A stretch of 64,000 nucleotides of DNA from Fibrobacter sp. UWB4 (lineage in GTDB: Bacteria > Fibrobacterota > Fibrobacteria > Fibrobacterales > Fibrobacteraceae): the NCBI RefSeq assembly GCF_002210345.1, contig NZ_MWQI01000001.1, positions 806,001-870,000 on the forward strand, written 5' to 3'. Positions 1 to 8,749 of this stretch are shown piece after piece. Under the pieces are notes generated by a model, which saw only the letters and a program-made list of their open reading frames with translations, did no database searches and was not told the DNA's origin. Position 1 is the first letter of the stretch. Every line of letters starts with the position of its first letter. The position numbers and the translations under genes were made by a program.

Positions 1-1
1 A

Positions 2-628
2 TATGATGGTAACCTTGCGTATGTCGGCATTTCGGATTTGCAGAAACTGCTTGGCATGGGGAACACCGTGACTGGCATCCAGTTCCGCATCAAGGATCAC
101 TGGAAAGCAGGCGAGGCGGTCGATAGCATGGCGACTTGGCTCTCTTATCCGTACTACGGAATGGATTGGAAGTCCAAGAACATCACGCTCCTCAAGTGGA
201 TGAATTATGAAAAGTTCATTGTGGCGGCGGTGATTTGCCTGATCATTCTCGTGGCGGCGTTCAACATCATCAGTTCGCTTATCATGGTCGTGATCGACAA
301 GACAAAGGAAATCGGCATCTTGCGCAGTATGGGCTTTAGCAAGGCGGGCGTCATGCGCGTGTTCATGCTGATGGGCAGTTTCATTGGCGTGGGCGGTACC
401 GTTGTGGGAGGGACTATTGGTCTTGTGCTTTGCAAGTTGCAGGAGGCCTACCACTTCATTAAGCTTCCGGGCGATGTGTACGTGATTCCGTATTTCCCGA
501 TTTCGGTGCATGCGATTGACGTGATTTTGATTTTTGTGATTGGTATTGTTTTGTGCGTGTCCGCGACGCTTTTGCCGGCATGGAAGGCAAGCCGTTTGGA
601 TCCTGTGGGGGCGATTAGACATGAGTAG
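2..628 (+). CDS. LolC/LolE-family lipoprotein-release ABC permease, C-terminal part
   Basis: This is the 3' end of a gene that runs in from before the window; the frame is open from base 2. The product is the C-terminal half of an FtsX/MacB-fold permease. A transmembrane segment lies near residues 73-95 of the visible part, followed by a basic cytoplasmic stretch with the family signature TKEIGILRSMGFSKAGVMRV, then two more membrane segments, ending in the typical LDPVGAIRHE tail. LolC/E permeases extract lipoproteins from the inner membrane and hand them to LolA. The stop overlaps the ATG of the ATPase gene lolD by 8 bases, which supports a LolCDE assignment over other FtsX-like exporters. 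C and E cannot be told apart from this fragment. Confidence 0.88.
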   Translation, partial: YDGNLAYVGISDLQKLLGMGNTVTGIQFRIKDHWKAGEAVDSMATWLSYPYYGMDWKSKNITLLKWMNYEKFIVAAVICLIILVAAFNIISSLIMVVIDKTKEIGILRSMGFSKAGVMRVFMLMGSFIGVGGTVVGGTIGLVLCKLQEAYHFIKLPGDVYVIPYFPISVHAIDVILIFVIGIVLCVSATLLPAWKASRLDPVGAIRHE

Positions 629-1301
629 TTTATTGCAAACTGTTGACCTTCGCAGGGTTTTCTCCGAGACGGGTGAAGAACTTGAAATCCTTAAGGGCGT
701 GAACTTCTCGATGGACGCGGGCGAGCTTGTGGCGCTCACGGGTTCGTCGGGTTCCGGTAAATCGACTTTCTTGAATTTGGTTGGAATGCTCGATACGCCG
801 ACTTCGGGCGAAATTTTGTTTAAGGGAAAGCCGCTTAGTAAGTTCAATAGCGAAGAGCGCGATATGTACCACCGTTCGCATGTGGGATTTGTTTTCCAGT
901 TCCATCATTTGCTCACTGAATTTACGGCGCTCGAAAATGTCTGTGTGCCGGGCCGCATTCTCGGGACTCCCGAAAAGGAATGCCGTGAACGCGCCGAGAT
1001 GCTCTTGGAAACGGTTGGCCTCAAGGAACGCCTCAAGCATTTGCCGCGTGAACTTTCGGGCGGTGAACGCCAGCGAATTGCAATTGCGCGCGCTCTCATG
1101 AACAATCCGTCGCTTGTATTCGCGGACGAGCCGAGTGGCAACCTGGACGAGGCAAATTCGATGAAATTGAACGAACTCTTTGGTGAACTCAACGAAAAGT
1201 TCCATCAGGCGTTCTTGATTGTGACGCACGATGAAAAGCTTGCGCAGTTTGCCAAACGTCGTGTGATTATGCATAATGGCGTTATTCAGAATGCGGAGTA
1301 G
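621..1301 (+). CDS. lolD: Lipoprotein-releasing system ATPase LolD
   Basis: A 226-residue ABC ATPase with Walker A GSSGSGKST near residue 41, signature LSGGERQRIAIARAL and Walker B SLVFADEPSGNLD. The FQFHHLLTEFTALENV stretch is typical of the LolD/MacB/FtsE group. It would power release of outer-membrane lipoproteins from the inner membrane together with the permease just upstream. I chose the ATG at 621, not an upstream in-frame codon, because it overlaps the permease stop by 8 bases, gives the normal family length and begins with the usual MSSLLQTVDLRRVF. Many lipoproteins lie in this window, so the system has obvious clients. Confidence 0.92.
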   Translation: MSSLLQTVDLRRVFSETGEELEILKGVNFSMDAGELVALTGSSGSGKSTFLNLVGMLDTPTSGEILFKGKPLSKFNSEERDMYHRSHVGFVFQFHHLLTEFTALENVCVPGRILGTPEKECRERAEMLLETVGLKERLKHLPRELSGGERQRIAIARALMNNPSLVFADEPSGNLDEANSMKLNELFGELNEKFHQAFLIVTHDEKLAQFAKRRVIMHNGVIQNAE

Positions 1302-1315
1302 GCGGAAGGTAATTT

Positions 1316-3832
1316 ATGGCAGATATCAACGGTATTTTTTCAGCTAAGGCAAAAGCCGCGCTTCAGGCGGCACGAATTGCGGCCCGTAATCTAGGGAGCG
1401 ATAGCGTTACAGTTGAACATTTATTATTTGGTTTAGTTCGCGAAGATTCGGGCTTTGCTTCTGAAACATTGAAAGCCTTGAAGGTGAATCTGACGGATTT
1501 GAGCGAAACGATCCAACGTGCGCTTAGCACAAGTGGCGGTCTGATGACTGTTGGAGGGGATGCTCATGGCGGCCTTCTGACTTTTACTCCACAGTGCAAG
1601 GCGGTTCTTTACAATGCTGCCAAGATTGCAAAAGAGGAAGGTGTTCAGTTTATTGGTCCTGAACATTTGATGCTTGCCATTTTGCAACAGACTGATTCTC
1701 CGGCTGCGGCAACGCTTTCGACGTACAACGTGACGTTTGAAAACTATCAGGAAATGCTGATGCAAATAAAGCATCAGGCTGATGGTCAGCCGATGGATGA
1801 GGGTCAGCCTGAAGAGGAACCTCGTGAGCGTTATACGCAGACGCGTCAGGCATCTCCGCAGTCCCGCTCCAAGACGCCGATTCTCGAACATTTCGGTCGT
1901 GACCTCACGGCAATGGCTCGCGCAGGCAAGCTCGACCCGATTATTGGTCGTGAAGAAGAAATTGAACGTTTGATCCAGATTCTTTGCCGTCGTAAAAAGA
2001 ACAACCCGGCGCTCATTGGCGAACCGGGCGTGGGCAAGACTGCAATTATTGAAGGGCTTGCACAAAAGATTGTGCAGCGCAAAATCCCGGATTTGCTCGC
2101 GAACAAGCGCGTGGTGACGCTTGACGTTGCCGCAATGGTGGCGGGTACAAAGTACCGTGGCCAGTTCGAAGAACGCGTGAAGGGGCTCATCATGGAACTC
2201 CAGCGCGTCGGCAATTCCGTGATCCTCTTTATTGATGAACTCCATACGATTGTGGGCGCAGGCGGTTCCGAAGGCAGCCTCGATGCTTCGAACATATTCA
2301 AGCCCGCTCTTGCTCGTGGTGAACTCCAGTGCATTGGCGCAACGACTTTTGACGAATACCGCAAGTACATCGAAAAGGACCCGGCTCTTGAACGCCGCTT
2401 CCAGACGATTGTCGTAAATCCGCCGACGGTTGAAGATTCCATCCAGATTCTCGATGGACTTCGCCCGAAGTATGAACAACATCATAATGTGCGTTATACG
2501 CCAGATGCGGTGCGAGCTGCTGTTGAACTTGGCGAGCGCTATATCAACGAGCGCTTCTTGCCGGACAAGGCAATTGACGTGCTCGATGAAGCGGGCGCTC
2601 GCGTACGCCTGAATTCCATCAAGATTCCGCAGGACTTGCAGAACATGGAAGACGAGCTTGGCGAATGCCTCCAGAAAAAGGAAGAAGCTGTCGCCAATCA
2701 GGATTACGCCTCTGCTGCGAAGTTCCGCGCCCGCGAAGAAGAATTGCAGAATAGCATTGCTGAACGCAAAAAGCAGCTTCAGAACGAGGTCTCTGAAACG
2801 CCGATTGTCGATGAGAACGTGATTCGCGATGTCATCAGCAAGATGACGGGAATCCCTGTCCGCAGGCTCGGTGGTGAAGAAGCGAAAAAGCTTTTGCATC
2901 TCGGTGATGAAATCAAGCAGCGCGTGATTGGCCAGGATCAGGCGGTAGATGCGATTGTGAAGTCCATCCGCCGTAGCCGTGCAGGCATCCGCAACAACAA
3001 GCGTCCGATGGGTAGCTTCTTGTTCCTTGGTCCGACGGGTGTCGGTAAGACCGAATTGGCGAAGGTCCTCAGCAAGGAACTTTTTGGAAGTGAAGATTCG
3101 CTTATCCGTATCGACATGAGCGAATACATGGAAAAGCATAGCGTGAGCCGCTTGATTGGTGCGCCTCCGGGATACGTGGGCTTCGAAGATGGCGGTGGCC
3201 AGCTGAGCGAAAAGGTGCGCAAGCATCCTTATTCTGTGGTGCTGCTCGATGAAATTGAAAAGGCTCATCCGGATATTTACAACTTGCTTCTCCAGATTTT
3301 GGACGATGGCATCTTGACCGATAGCTATGGTCGCAAGATCAACTTCAAGAATACGATTATCATCATGACGAGTAACGCCGGTGCCCGCGAAGTCCGCCAT
3401 AGCAGTGGCATGGGCTTTACCAAGATGGGCGAGACTGACGATTACGAACGCATGGAAACCGCCATTCGAGAAGAAGTCAAGCGTGTGTTCTCTCCGGAAT
3501 TCCTGAACCGCGTGGACGAGCAAATCGTGTTCCGTGCGCTTTCCAAGCATGACCTCGTTTCTGTCGTGGACATCCAGATGGGATTCTTGCAGAAGAATCT
3601 TTCCGATCGCGGAATCCTCTTGGAAATGAGTCAGGAGGCAAAGGAATTTGTTGTAAACCACAATTACGATTCTTCGCTGGGTGCACGTCCGATCCGTCGC
3701 TCGATCCAGAATCTGGTGGAAGACGAAATCGCCGAAGGGCTTTTGCTCGGAACGATGACGGACTTTTCCACGATTTCCGTGGGCGTCGAAAACGGCAAGC
3801 TTTCTTTTAAATGTGAGAAAATAAAATCTTAG
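1316..3832 (+). CDS. clpC: ATP-dependent Clp protease ATP-binding subunit ClpC
   Basis: An 838-residue Hsp100 unfoldase. It has a double Clp_N repeat (residues about 1-150), a first AAA+ module with Walker A GEPGVGKT near residue 235, a central UVR-type coiled segment (about 450-485), a second AAA+ module with GPTGVGKT near residue 572, and the C-terminal small domain. The UVR segment and the short middle region point to ClpC, not ClpB or ClpA. ClpC unfolds substrates for the ClpP peptidase in the cytoplasm. It starts 14 bases after lolD and may be co-transcribed with it. A short inverted repeat of a dispersed family follows the gene. Confidence 0.93.
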   Translation: MADINGIFSAKAKAALQAARIAARNLGSDSVTVEHLLFGLVREDSGFASETLKALKVNLTDLSETIQRALSTSGGLMTVGGDAHGGLLTFTPQCKAVLYNAAKIAKEEGVQFIGPEHLMLAILQQTDSPAAATLSTYNVTFENYQEMLMQIKHQADGQPMDEGQPEEEPRERYTQTRQASPQSRSKTPILEHFGRDLTAMARAGKLDPIIGREEEIERLIQILCRRKKNNPALIGEPGVGKTAIIEGLAQKIVQRKIPDLLANKRVVTLDVAAMVAGTKYRGQFEERVKGLIMELQRVGNSVILFIDELHTIVGAGGSEGSLDASNIFKPALARGELQCIGATTFDEYRKYIEKDPALERRFQTIVVNPPTVEDSIQILDGLRPKYEQHHNVRYTPDAVRAAVELGERYINERFLPDKAIDVLDEAGARVRLNSIKIPQDLQNMEDELGECLQKKEEAVANQDYASAAKFRAREEELQNSIAERKKQLQNEVSETPIVDENVIRDVISKMTGIPVRRLGGEEAKKLLHLGDEIKQRVIGQDQAVDAIVKSIRRSRAGIRNNKRPMGSFLFLGPTGVGKTELAKVLSKELFGSEDSLIRIDMSEYMEKHSVSRLIGAPPGYVGFEDGGGQLSEKVRKHPYSVVLLDEIEKAHPDIYNLLLQILDDGILTDSYGRKINFKNTIIIMTSNAGAREVRHSSGMGFTKMGETDDYERMETAIREEVKRVFSPEFLNRVDEQIVFRALSKHDLVSVVDIQMGFLQKNLSDRGILLEMSQEAKEFVVNHNYDSSLGARPIRRSIQNLVEDEIAEGLLLGTMTDFSTISVGVENGKLSFKCEKIKS

Positions 3833-3835
3833 AGC

Positions 3836-3945
3836 TATGGGCTATGAGGTCGGCACGTTGTGCCTCTGAGCACACTCCGCTTTGGGCTTTTCTTATTACA
3901 ATAGCCCATAGCCCATACCTCAAAGGGGCGTAAGCCCCGCGCCCA
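3836..3945. repeat. Dispersed intergenic inverted repeat
   Basis: GCTATGGGCTATGAGGTC is followed about 65 bases later by its near reverse complement, AGCCCATAGCCCATACCTCA. In between lie short GC hairpins (GGCACG..CGTGCC type). A related stretch with the same TATGAGGTCGGCACG and TTTGAGG words lies at about 16855-16925. This is non-coding sequence between clpC and adk, probably a REP/MITE-like element. Confidence 0.55.
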
Positions 3946-4002
3946 TACCCTAATTTTTCTATATTTGTCGCGAAAATTAACAATCAACCTATGAGGTTAT
4001 AA

Positions 4003-4599
4003 ATGTCTCAGATTTCTGCTGTTCTTATCTTCGGTGCTCCGGGTTCTGGCAAGGGCACTGTGGGCGCAAAGCTCGCTGCAACGACCGCTCTCAAGCACCT
4101 CTCCACGGGCGACATCTTCCGTGGCATCGCTCCGTCTAGCGAATCCGGCAAGCTCCTTGCTTCTTACTCCAGCAAGGGCCTCCTCGTCCCGGACGAAGCT
4201 ACCGTTGAAATCTTCGGTCGCTTTGTCGAAGGCCTCGTGAACACGAACAAGCTCAACCCGGAAAAGGACACCCTCCTCCTCGACGGTATTCCTCGCACGG
4301 TTGCCCAGGTCGATCTCATCAAGCCGATCGTTGACGTGAAGCACATCTTCGTTCTCGACATCAAGGACGAAGCTACTATCGTTGCTCGCCTTCTCAACCG
4401 CGCCAAGATCGAAGGCCGTAAGGACGACGCTGACGAAAACGTCATCAAGAACCGTCTCAAGGTTTACAAGGAATCCACCGCTAAGGTTCTCGAAAAGTAC
4501 GATCCGAAGATCATCAGCCACATCGTTGGTGACAACACTCCGGACGAAGTCTTCCTCGACGTGCTCAAGGCTTACGTGGACTTCACGAAGAACGCCTAA
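4003..4599 (+). CDS. adk: Adenylate kinase, short (LID-less) form
   Basis: A 198-residue P-loop kinase with GAPGSGKGT at residues 10-18, the AMP-binding STGDIFR motif, and LLDGIPRTVAQ near residue 88. The lid region is only the short RLLNRAKIEGRKDDADE stretch, so this is the short AK1-like form without the 30-residue Zn-type lid of most bacterial Adk proteins. It interconverts ATP, AMP and ADP in the cytoplasm. The codon use is strongly biased (many C-ending codons), as expected of a highly expressed gene. It stands alone, with a good terminator after it. Confidence 0.9.
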   Translation: MSQISAVLIFGAPGSGKGTVGAKLAATTALKHLSTGDIFRGIAPSSESGKLLASYSSKGLLVPDEATVEIFGRFVEGLVNTNKLNPEKDTLLLDGIPRTVAQVDLIKPIVDVKHIFVLDIKDEATIVARLLNRAKIEGRKDDADENVIKNRLKVYKESTAKVLEKYDPKIISHIVGDNTPDEVFLDVLKAYVDFTKNA

Positions 4600-4626
4600 T
4601 CCGTTCACTGAAATTTGTTCAGAATG

Positions 4627-4658
4627 CACCTTGCCCCGCGGCAGGGTGTTTTTTTTTT
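4627..4658 (+). terminator. Rho-independent terminator of adk
   Basis: A 9-bp stem CACCTTGCC/GGCAGGGTG with one G-U pair and a 4-base loop is followed by ten T residues. Confidence 0.85.
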
Positions 4659-4691
4659 GTGTGGGTGAGTCATATACGAAAAATCTTTAAA

Positions 4692-5249
4692 TTTGACATC
4701 GCGAAATTGGCGGGGCTTTCTTCACCGACTTACTTGCGGCTTGTGAGCGAAGGCTAGAGCAACTTGAGTCGAGTGTCGATGAACCGTATGATTTCGGCAA
4801 TGGGGCTTGCGGGTTTTGAAGCGGACTACTTTAAGGCGCTTGTCAATTTTTGCAATGCCAAGGGTGATGATGCCAAAATGCCGTATTGGAAAGAAATGCG
4901 TCAGATTGCTAAACTGAAAAAAGGTGCGGACGGCTCGTATCGTGAGACCGAAAAGAACGTGACCGCGTCAAAGGAAGGCTTGGCCTATGCCGTACACTCT
5001 ATGCAACGCCAAATGTTGCGACTTGCCAGTGAATCCATCGAACGATTTGAACCGCAAGATCGCAGCGTGTCAAGCGTGACCCTTACGGTCAACCGCGAAT
5101 GTTACGAACGTATTGCTCAAGAAATCGATGCGTTACGCAAAAAGATTGTTGCAATGGCTTCGGAAACAGAAGATGTCGATCAAATCTATTATTTGAATGT
5201 GCAACTGTTCCAGATGACCTGGAAATTAAAAAAAGATGAGGAGGCTTAA
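4692..5249 (+). pseudogene. Decayed TIGR02147/DUF4423 protein gene
   Basis: Reading from 4692, one frame gives FDIAKLAGLSSPTYLRLV-SEG, then a TAG at 4755-4757, then continues in the same frame as SNLS.. and on to the end. That pattern matches the helix-turn-helix part of the TIGR02147 (DUF4423) family, typically about 270-290 residues and abundant in Fibrobacter. The N-terminal 30-40 residues are missing. Comparison with the remembered family layout also suggests loss of about 80 residues in the middle, between YWKEMRQIAK and LKKGADGSY. The C-terminal domain (VTLTVNRECYERI to the end) looks complete. With an in-frame stop, a truncated start and an internal deletion this is almost certainly a pseudogene. 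A TTG-started remnant from 4764 could still be translated. Confidence 0.72.
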
Positions 5250-5250
5250 T

Positions 5251-5640
5251 ATGAATAAAAAGCTCTATACTTTATTTGCTCTCGGAACGCTTCTCTTTGC
5301 GGCATGTTCCGACAATGCATCGATTTCGGGATCGACGAATGTCCCGAATATGGTAAATCCTGACAATGTAATAGTTCCCCGTTCAATGGTGCTATGCAGC
5401 CAAAGGGGAAAGTCTGCGGATTCATCGCAGGATTGCTGGGATGGCGAAATGTGGAACTCTACTTTGCGGGTAAAGATTCTTTAGGTCATGTCCAAAGTGC
5501 AGATTTGAGTGATTTGAATGGACTTTGTATTGAATATTCGGGAAAGTTTGCTCATTTAAAAGGCTTGCGATTCGTGATTGAATCTATGCATGAGACTGAA
5601 GCCGATTTGGAATATGACTTTAATATATTGAGCTTCGGTC
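5251..5640 (+). pseudogene. Broken lipoprotein gene
   Basis: An ATG at 5251 with the ribosome site GAGGAGG starts a lipoprotein signal peptide (lipobox LFAAC, residues 17-21). The frame carries on through SMVLCSQRGKSADSS and DCWDGEMW, then stops at 5484. A second frame, open from about 5394 to 5693, carries on a plausible continuation (HVQSADLSDLNGLCIEYSG). The phase change and the short length suggest a frameshift or internal deletion in a once longer Fibrobacter lipoprotein. It directly follows the decayed TIGR02147 gene, so the pair seems to have decayed together. No function can be given. Confidence 0.55.
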
Positions 5641-5653
5641 ACTATTTTTATAG

Positions 5654-5682
5654 TTGTTTTTTGTATATAAACTTTATATATT
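5654..5682 (+). promoter_or_regulatory. Sigma-70-like promoter of the 5714 lipoprotein gene
   Basis: TTGTTT (5654-5659) and TATATT (5677-5682) are separated by exactly 17 bases. Start of transcription would be near 5689, about 25 bases before the ATG. TATATT recurs as the -10 box of other candidate promoters in this window. Confidence 0.5.
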
Positions 5683-5701
5683 ATGTTACATAAATAACAT
5701 A
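5682..5701. promoter_or_regulatory. Palindrome in the leader of the 5714 gene
   Basis: Perfect 7-bp inverted repeat TATGTTA-cataaa-TAACATA between the -10 box and the AAAGGAG ribosome site. It could be an operator or a small leader hairpin. Confidence 0.4.
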
Positions 5702-5713
5702 AAGGAGTTTTAT

Positions 5714-6658
5714 ATGAATTATAAAAAGATCGGTCTTGGCCTTTCAATATCTGTGGCCATGTGCTTTATGGCGTGCGGCGAAAGTTCCTCTCCGAACGGG
5801 CCTGAAAATCCGAGCGATCCGGAATCTTCAAGCTCTGTTAAGTCCTCTCCGGCATCTAGTTCTGATGTAGCAAGCTCTTCGAGCGTTGCCGAAACTCCTT
5901 CGAGTTCTTCAGTTGAAGAAGCAAAACCTTGCTCTTTTGTTGCAACGGATGATGCCTGGACCGTTTCGTATAAGGGTAGCGATAGCAAGAATAATGCAAA
6001 AATTACGACCGTCTATGAAATTAGCGGCAAAGATCTCGTTATTCGTGATTCTGTCCGGTACACGGGCAGCATGACAAGCATGATGTGCAGCATTGATCCT
6101 GAAGCTACTTATAAATCTGATGATGGAGTCTTTGCTGGCGGGCGTACCTGCGATAGCGATGGAAATACCGTTGTCGAAGTGACGACTACGACTCAGAAGG
6201 ACTTCTTTGCGACCATTTCCCGCGAAGAGTTCTTCAATTCCGTTCAGAAAGCTTGCAAGGCCGCTGTCGATGGCGGCAGTTTCGAAAAAGTCACTTTTAA
6301 TGTGCTGACGAAATGTAGCTTTACCATGGACGATGATGAATGGAGCTATTTCTATAAGGATGAAGATATTAAGGGCGATTCGATTCCCATGAAAAAGCTT
6401 CTGTTCCCAGACCCGGAAGATGGCCGTTATGTCAATATGAAATACTCGATTTATCCGATGTCGCATATTGAATGCGTTTCCAAGAACTTTGCCGATTTCA
6501 ACGGTATCCACTACTGCTCTGCTGATGCTTACTTGAACATCGCTTCTTCTAGCACGACGTTTGATAAGCAAACGCTCTACGATATCGAATTGAAGGCTTG
6601 CAGGGACCATTTATCGCCAGATGTCGGCGTTCCTGATGATAATGGCGCTCAAGATTAA
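5714..6658 (+). CDS. Lipoprotein with two repeated Cys-containing domains
   Basis: A 314-residue predicted lipoprotein. The start at 5714 has an AAAGGAG site 7 bases upstream. The signal peptide ends in lipobox CFMAC (Cys at about residue 21). A Ser-rich linker (about 22-70) with runs of SSSS is the Fibrobacter style of tether. Two related modules follow: one begins CSFVATDDAWTVSYKGSD, the other CSFTMDDDEWSYFYKDED, and both end in a conserved K-A-C-K/R helix. The duplication suggests a surface-exposed two-domain protein. I do not recognise the family and give no function. Confidence 0.75.
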   Translation: MNYKKIGLGLSISVAMCFMACGESSSPNGPENPSDPESSSSVKSSPASSSDVASSSSVAETPSSSSVEEAKPCSFVATDDAWTVSYKGSDSKNNAKITTVYEISGKDLVIRDSVRYTGSMTSMMCSIDPEATYKSDDGVFAGGRTCDSDGNTVVEVTTTTQKDFFATISREEFFNSVQKACKAAVDGGSFEKVTFNVLTKCSFTMDDDEWSYFYKDEDIKGDSIPMKKLLFPDPEDGRYVNMKYSIYPMSHIECVSKNFADFNGIHYCSADAYLNIASSSTTFDKQTLYDIELKACRDHLSPDVGVPDDNGAQD

Positions 6659-6685
6659 TTGATGGAACTTCGTTCATAAAAAATA

Positions 6686-6709
6686 GGCTCCCTTCGGGGA
6701 GCCGTTTTG
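6686..6709 (+). terminator. Rho-independent terminator of the 5714 gene
   Basis: GGCTCCC-ttcg-GGGAGCC hairpin followed by GTTTTG. A second perfect hairpin, GCCACTGG/CCAGTGGC (6720-6742), lies just after it. Confidence 0.75.
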
Positions 6710-6762
6710 TATAAAGAAAGCCACTGGCGATAAACCAGTGGCAAATCTTTTGCAATTAAGCG

Positions 6763-6903
6763 AGTGCTTTGATCTGTGAGCCTCAAGCGACTCGTATTGC
6801 GATTTCATCGCATAAATCGGCGCCTCAACAATAGAAACAAGCAAGCTTGTTTCTGCTGTACTCGGCTTGGGTTTATTTAACGAGTCGTGGAGGCGAAAGC
6901 ACT
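6763..6903. ncRNA. Unidentified multi-stem structured element beside leuB
   Basis: Nested inverted repeats account for much of this gap: AGTGCTTT (6763-6770) pairs with AAAGCACT (6896-6903); GCCTC (6780-6784) with GAGGC (6890-6894); CGACTCG (6788-6794) with CGAGTCG (6881-6887). Inside that long arm sit two hairpins, GCGAT-ttc-ATCGC (6799-6811) and GAAACAAGC-aa-GCTTGTTTC (6834-6853). A further 9-bp stem GCACTTGCC/GGCAAGTGC (6899-6941) spans the leuB stop. It has no coding content and does not look like tRNA, 6S or SRP RNA to me. It could be a small RNA, a complex 3' end for leuB or a mobile-element scar; strand unknown. Confidence 0.4.
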
Positions 6904-6929
6904 TGCCTGTCGTAGGTTCTTAGTTACAC

Positions 6930-8063
<1,134 letters not shown>

Positions 8064-8220
8064 TTAGAGCGTAGAACTTAGAGCCTTGTGCTTAGAAAAG
8101 TTGTTTTATTTGATTCTGGCTTTATGATAATTCGTTGGCTATATTATACACCAAATAAAAAAATTGCCTTTTTTCTGGCTCTAAAATCGAAAAAACGCGT
8201 TGATTGGATTTGTTGAGGGA

Positions 8221-8249
8221 TTGTAGAATCTTGTTGAATTACATATATT
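8221..8249 (+). promoter_or_regulatory. Candidate promoter of the lipoprotein/radical SAM pair
   Basis: TTGTAG (8221-8226) and TATATT (8244-8249) with a 17-base spacer lie about 36 bases before the ATG at 8286. A strong GGAGG ribosome site follows. The rest of the gap 8022-8220 is AT-rich with no other clear feature. Confidence 0.45.
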
Positions 8250-8285
8250 AAGAGGGTATGGTCAGTAACTTTTGGAGGGCTTATA

Positions 8286-8744
8286 ATGTATAATCACTGG
8301 AAAAAGCTTTTGCTTGCTCTGACGGCGTTCTTCTGGAATGCCTGTGATAATAATTCTTCTCCGACGAAATCCAATGATGCCCCTGATTCCAGTTCGAGTT
8401 CATTGACCGATGTGCCTGTTTCTAGTTCTTCTGTCTCTGAAAGTTCGAGTAGTGATGGGCTTTCCGAGGCCGCTCCTCTATATGGAATATTGATGCAAGC
8501 TATCTGCACAAGGACAGAAGGTGATTCTGTCTTAAAGTGTTCTGACGGTGTAACCTGTGTTGAGTCTGTTAGTGAAACGGAAAAGAATAGTTCATGTTCT
8601 GAAACTGGGTTGTGCGCCAAATACGGTGTTGTTATCATCAAGAATAAAACCTACAATTGCGATGACGGCATGGTCTATAATGAATCGGAATTTAGGGCCC
8701 TTTACGAAACGATGACGGTTGCACCAAATTTGGATCGTGAATAA
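8286..8744 (+). CDS. Cys-containing lipoprotein, probable partner of the adjacent radical SAM enzyme
   Basis: A 152-residue predicted lipoprotein with a signal peptide ending FFWNAC (lipid Cys about residue 20), then a Ser-rich linker (about 21-58). The mature domain begins near APLYGI and holds six further Cys residues (ICTRTEG, LKCSDG, VTCVES, SSCSE, LCAKYG, YNCDDG). The pattern of a lipidated, Cys-containing protein immediately before a SPASM radical SAM gene (5-base gap) is that of the rSAM/lipoprotein systems modelled for Bacteroidetes as TIGR04133/TIGR04134. Membership is my inference from layout. If correct, this protein would be the substrate modified before export. No modification chemistry is known to me for this pair. 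Confidence 0.68.
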   Translation: MYNHWKKLLLALTAFFWNACDNNSSPTKSNDAPDSSSSSLTDVPVSSSSVSESSSSDGLSEAAPLYGILMQAICTRTEGDSVLKCSDGVTCVESVSETEKNSSCSETGLCAKYGVVIIKNKTYNCDDGMVYNESEFRALYETMTVAPNLDRE

Positions 8745-8749
8745 AAATT

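Noticed and set aside
1433-3661. 742-codon open frame on the minus strand across clpC
   Set aside because: It is antisense to a clear ClpC gene; its translation has no family motif. Long antisense frames here come from the codon bias of the genes.
4764-5249. An intact 161-residue gene starting at a TTG
   Set aside because: The same frame continues upstream past a stop with family-like sequence, and the middle of the family is missing, so it is better read as a pseudogene.
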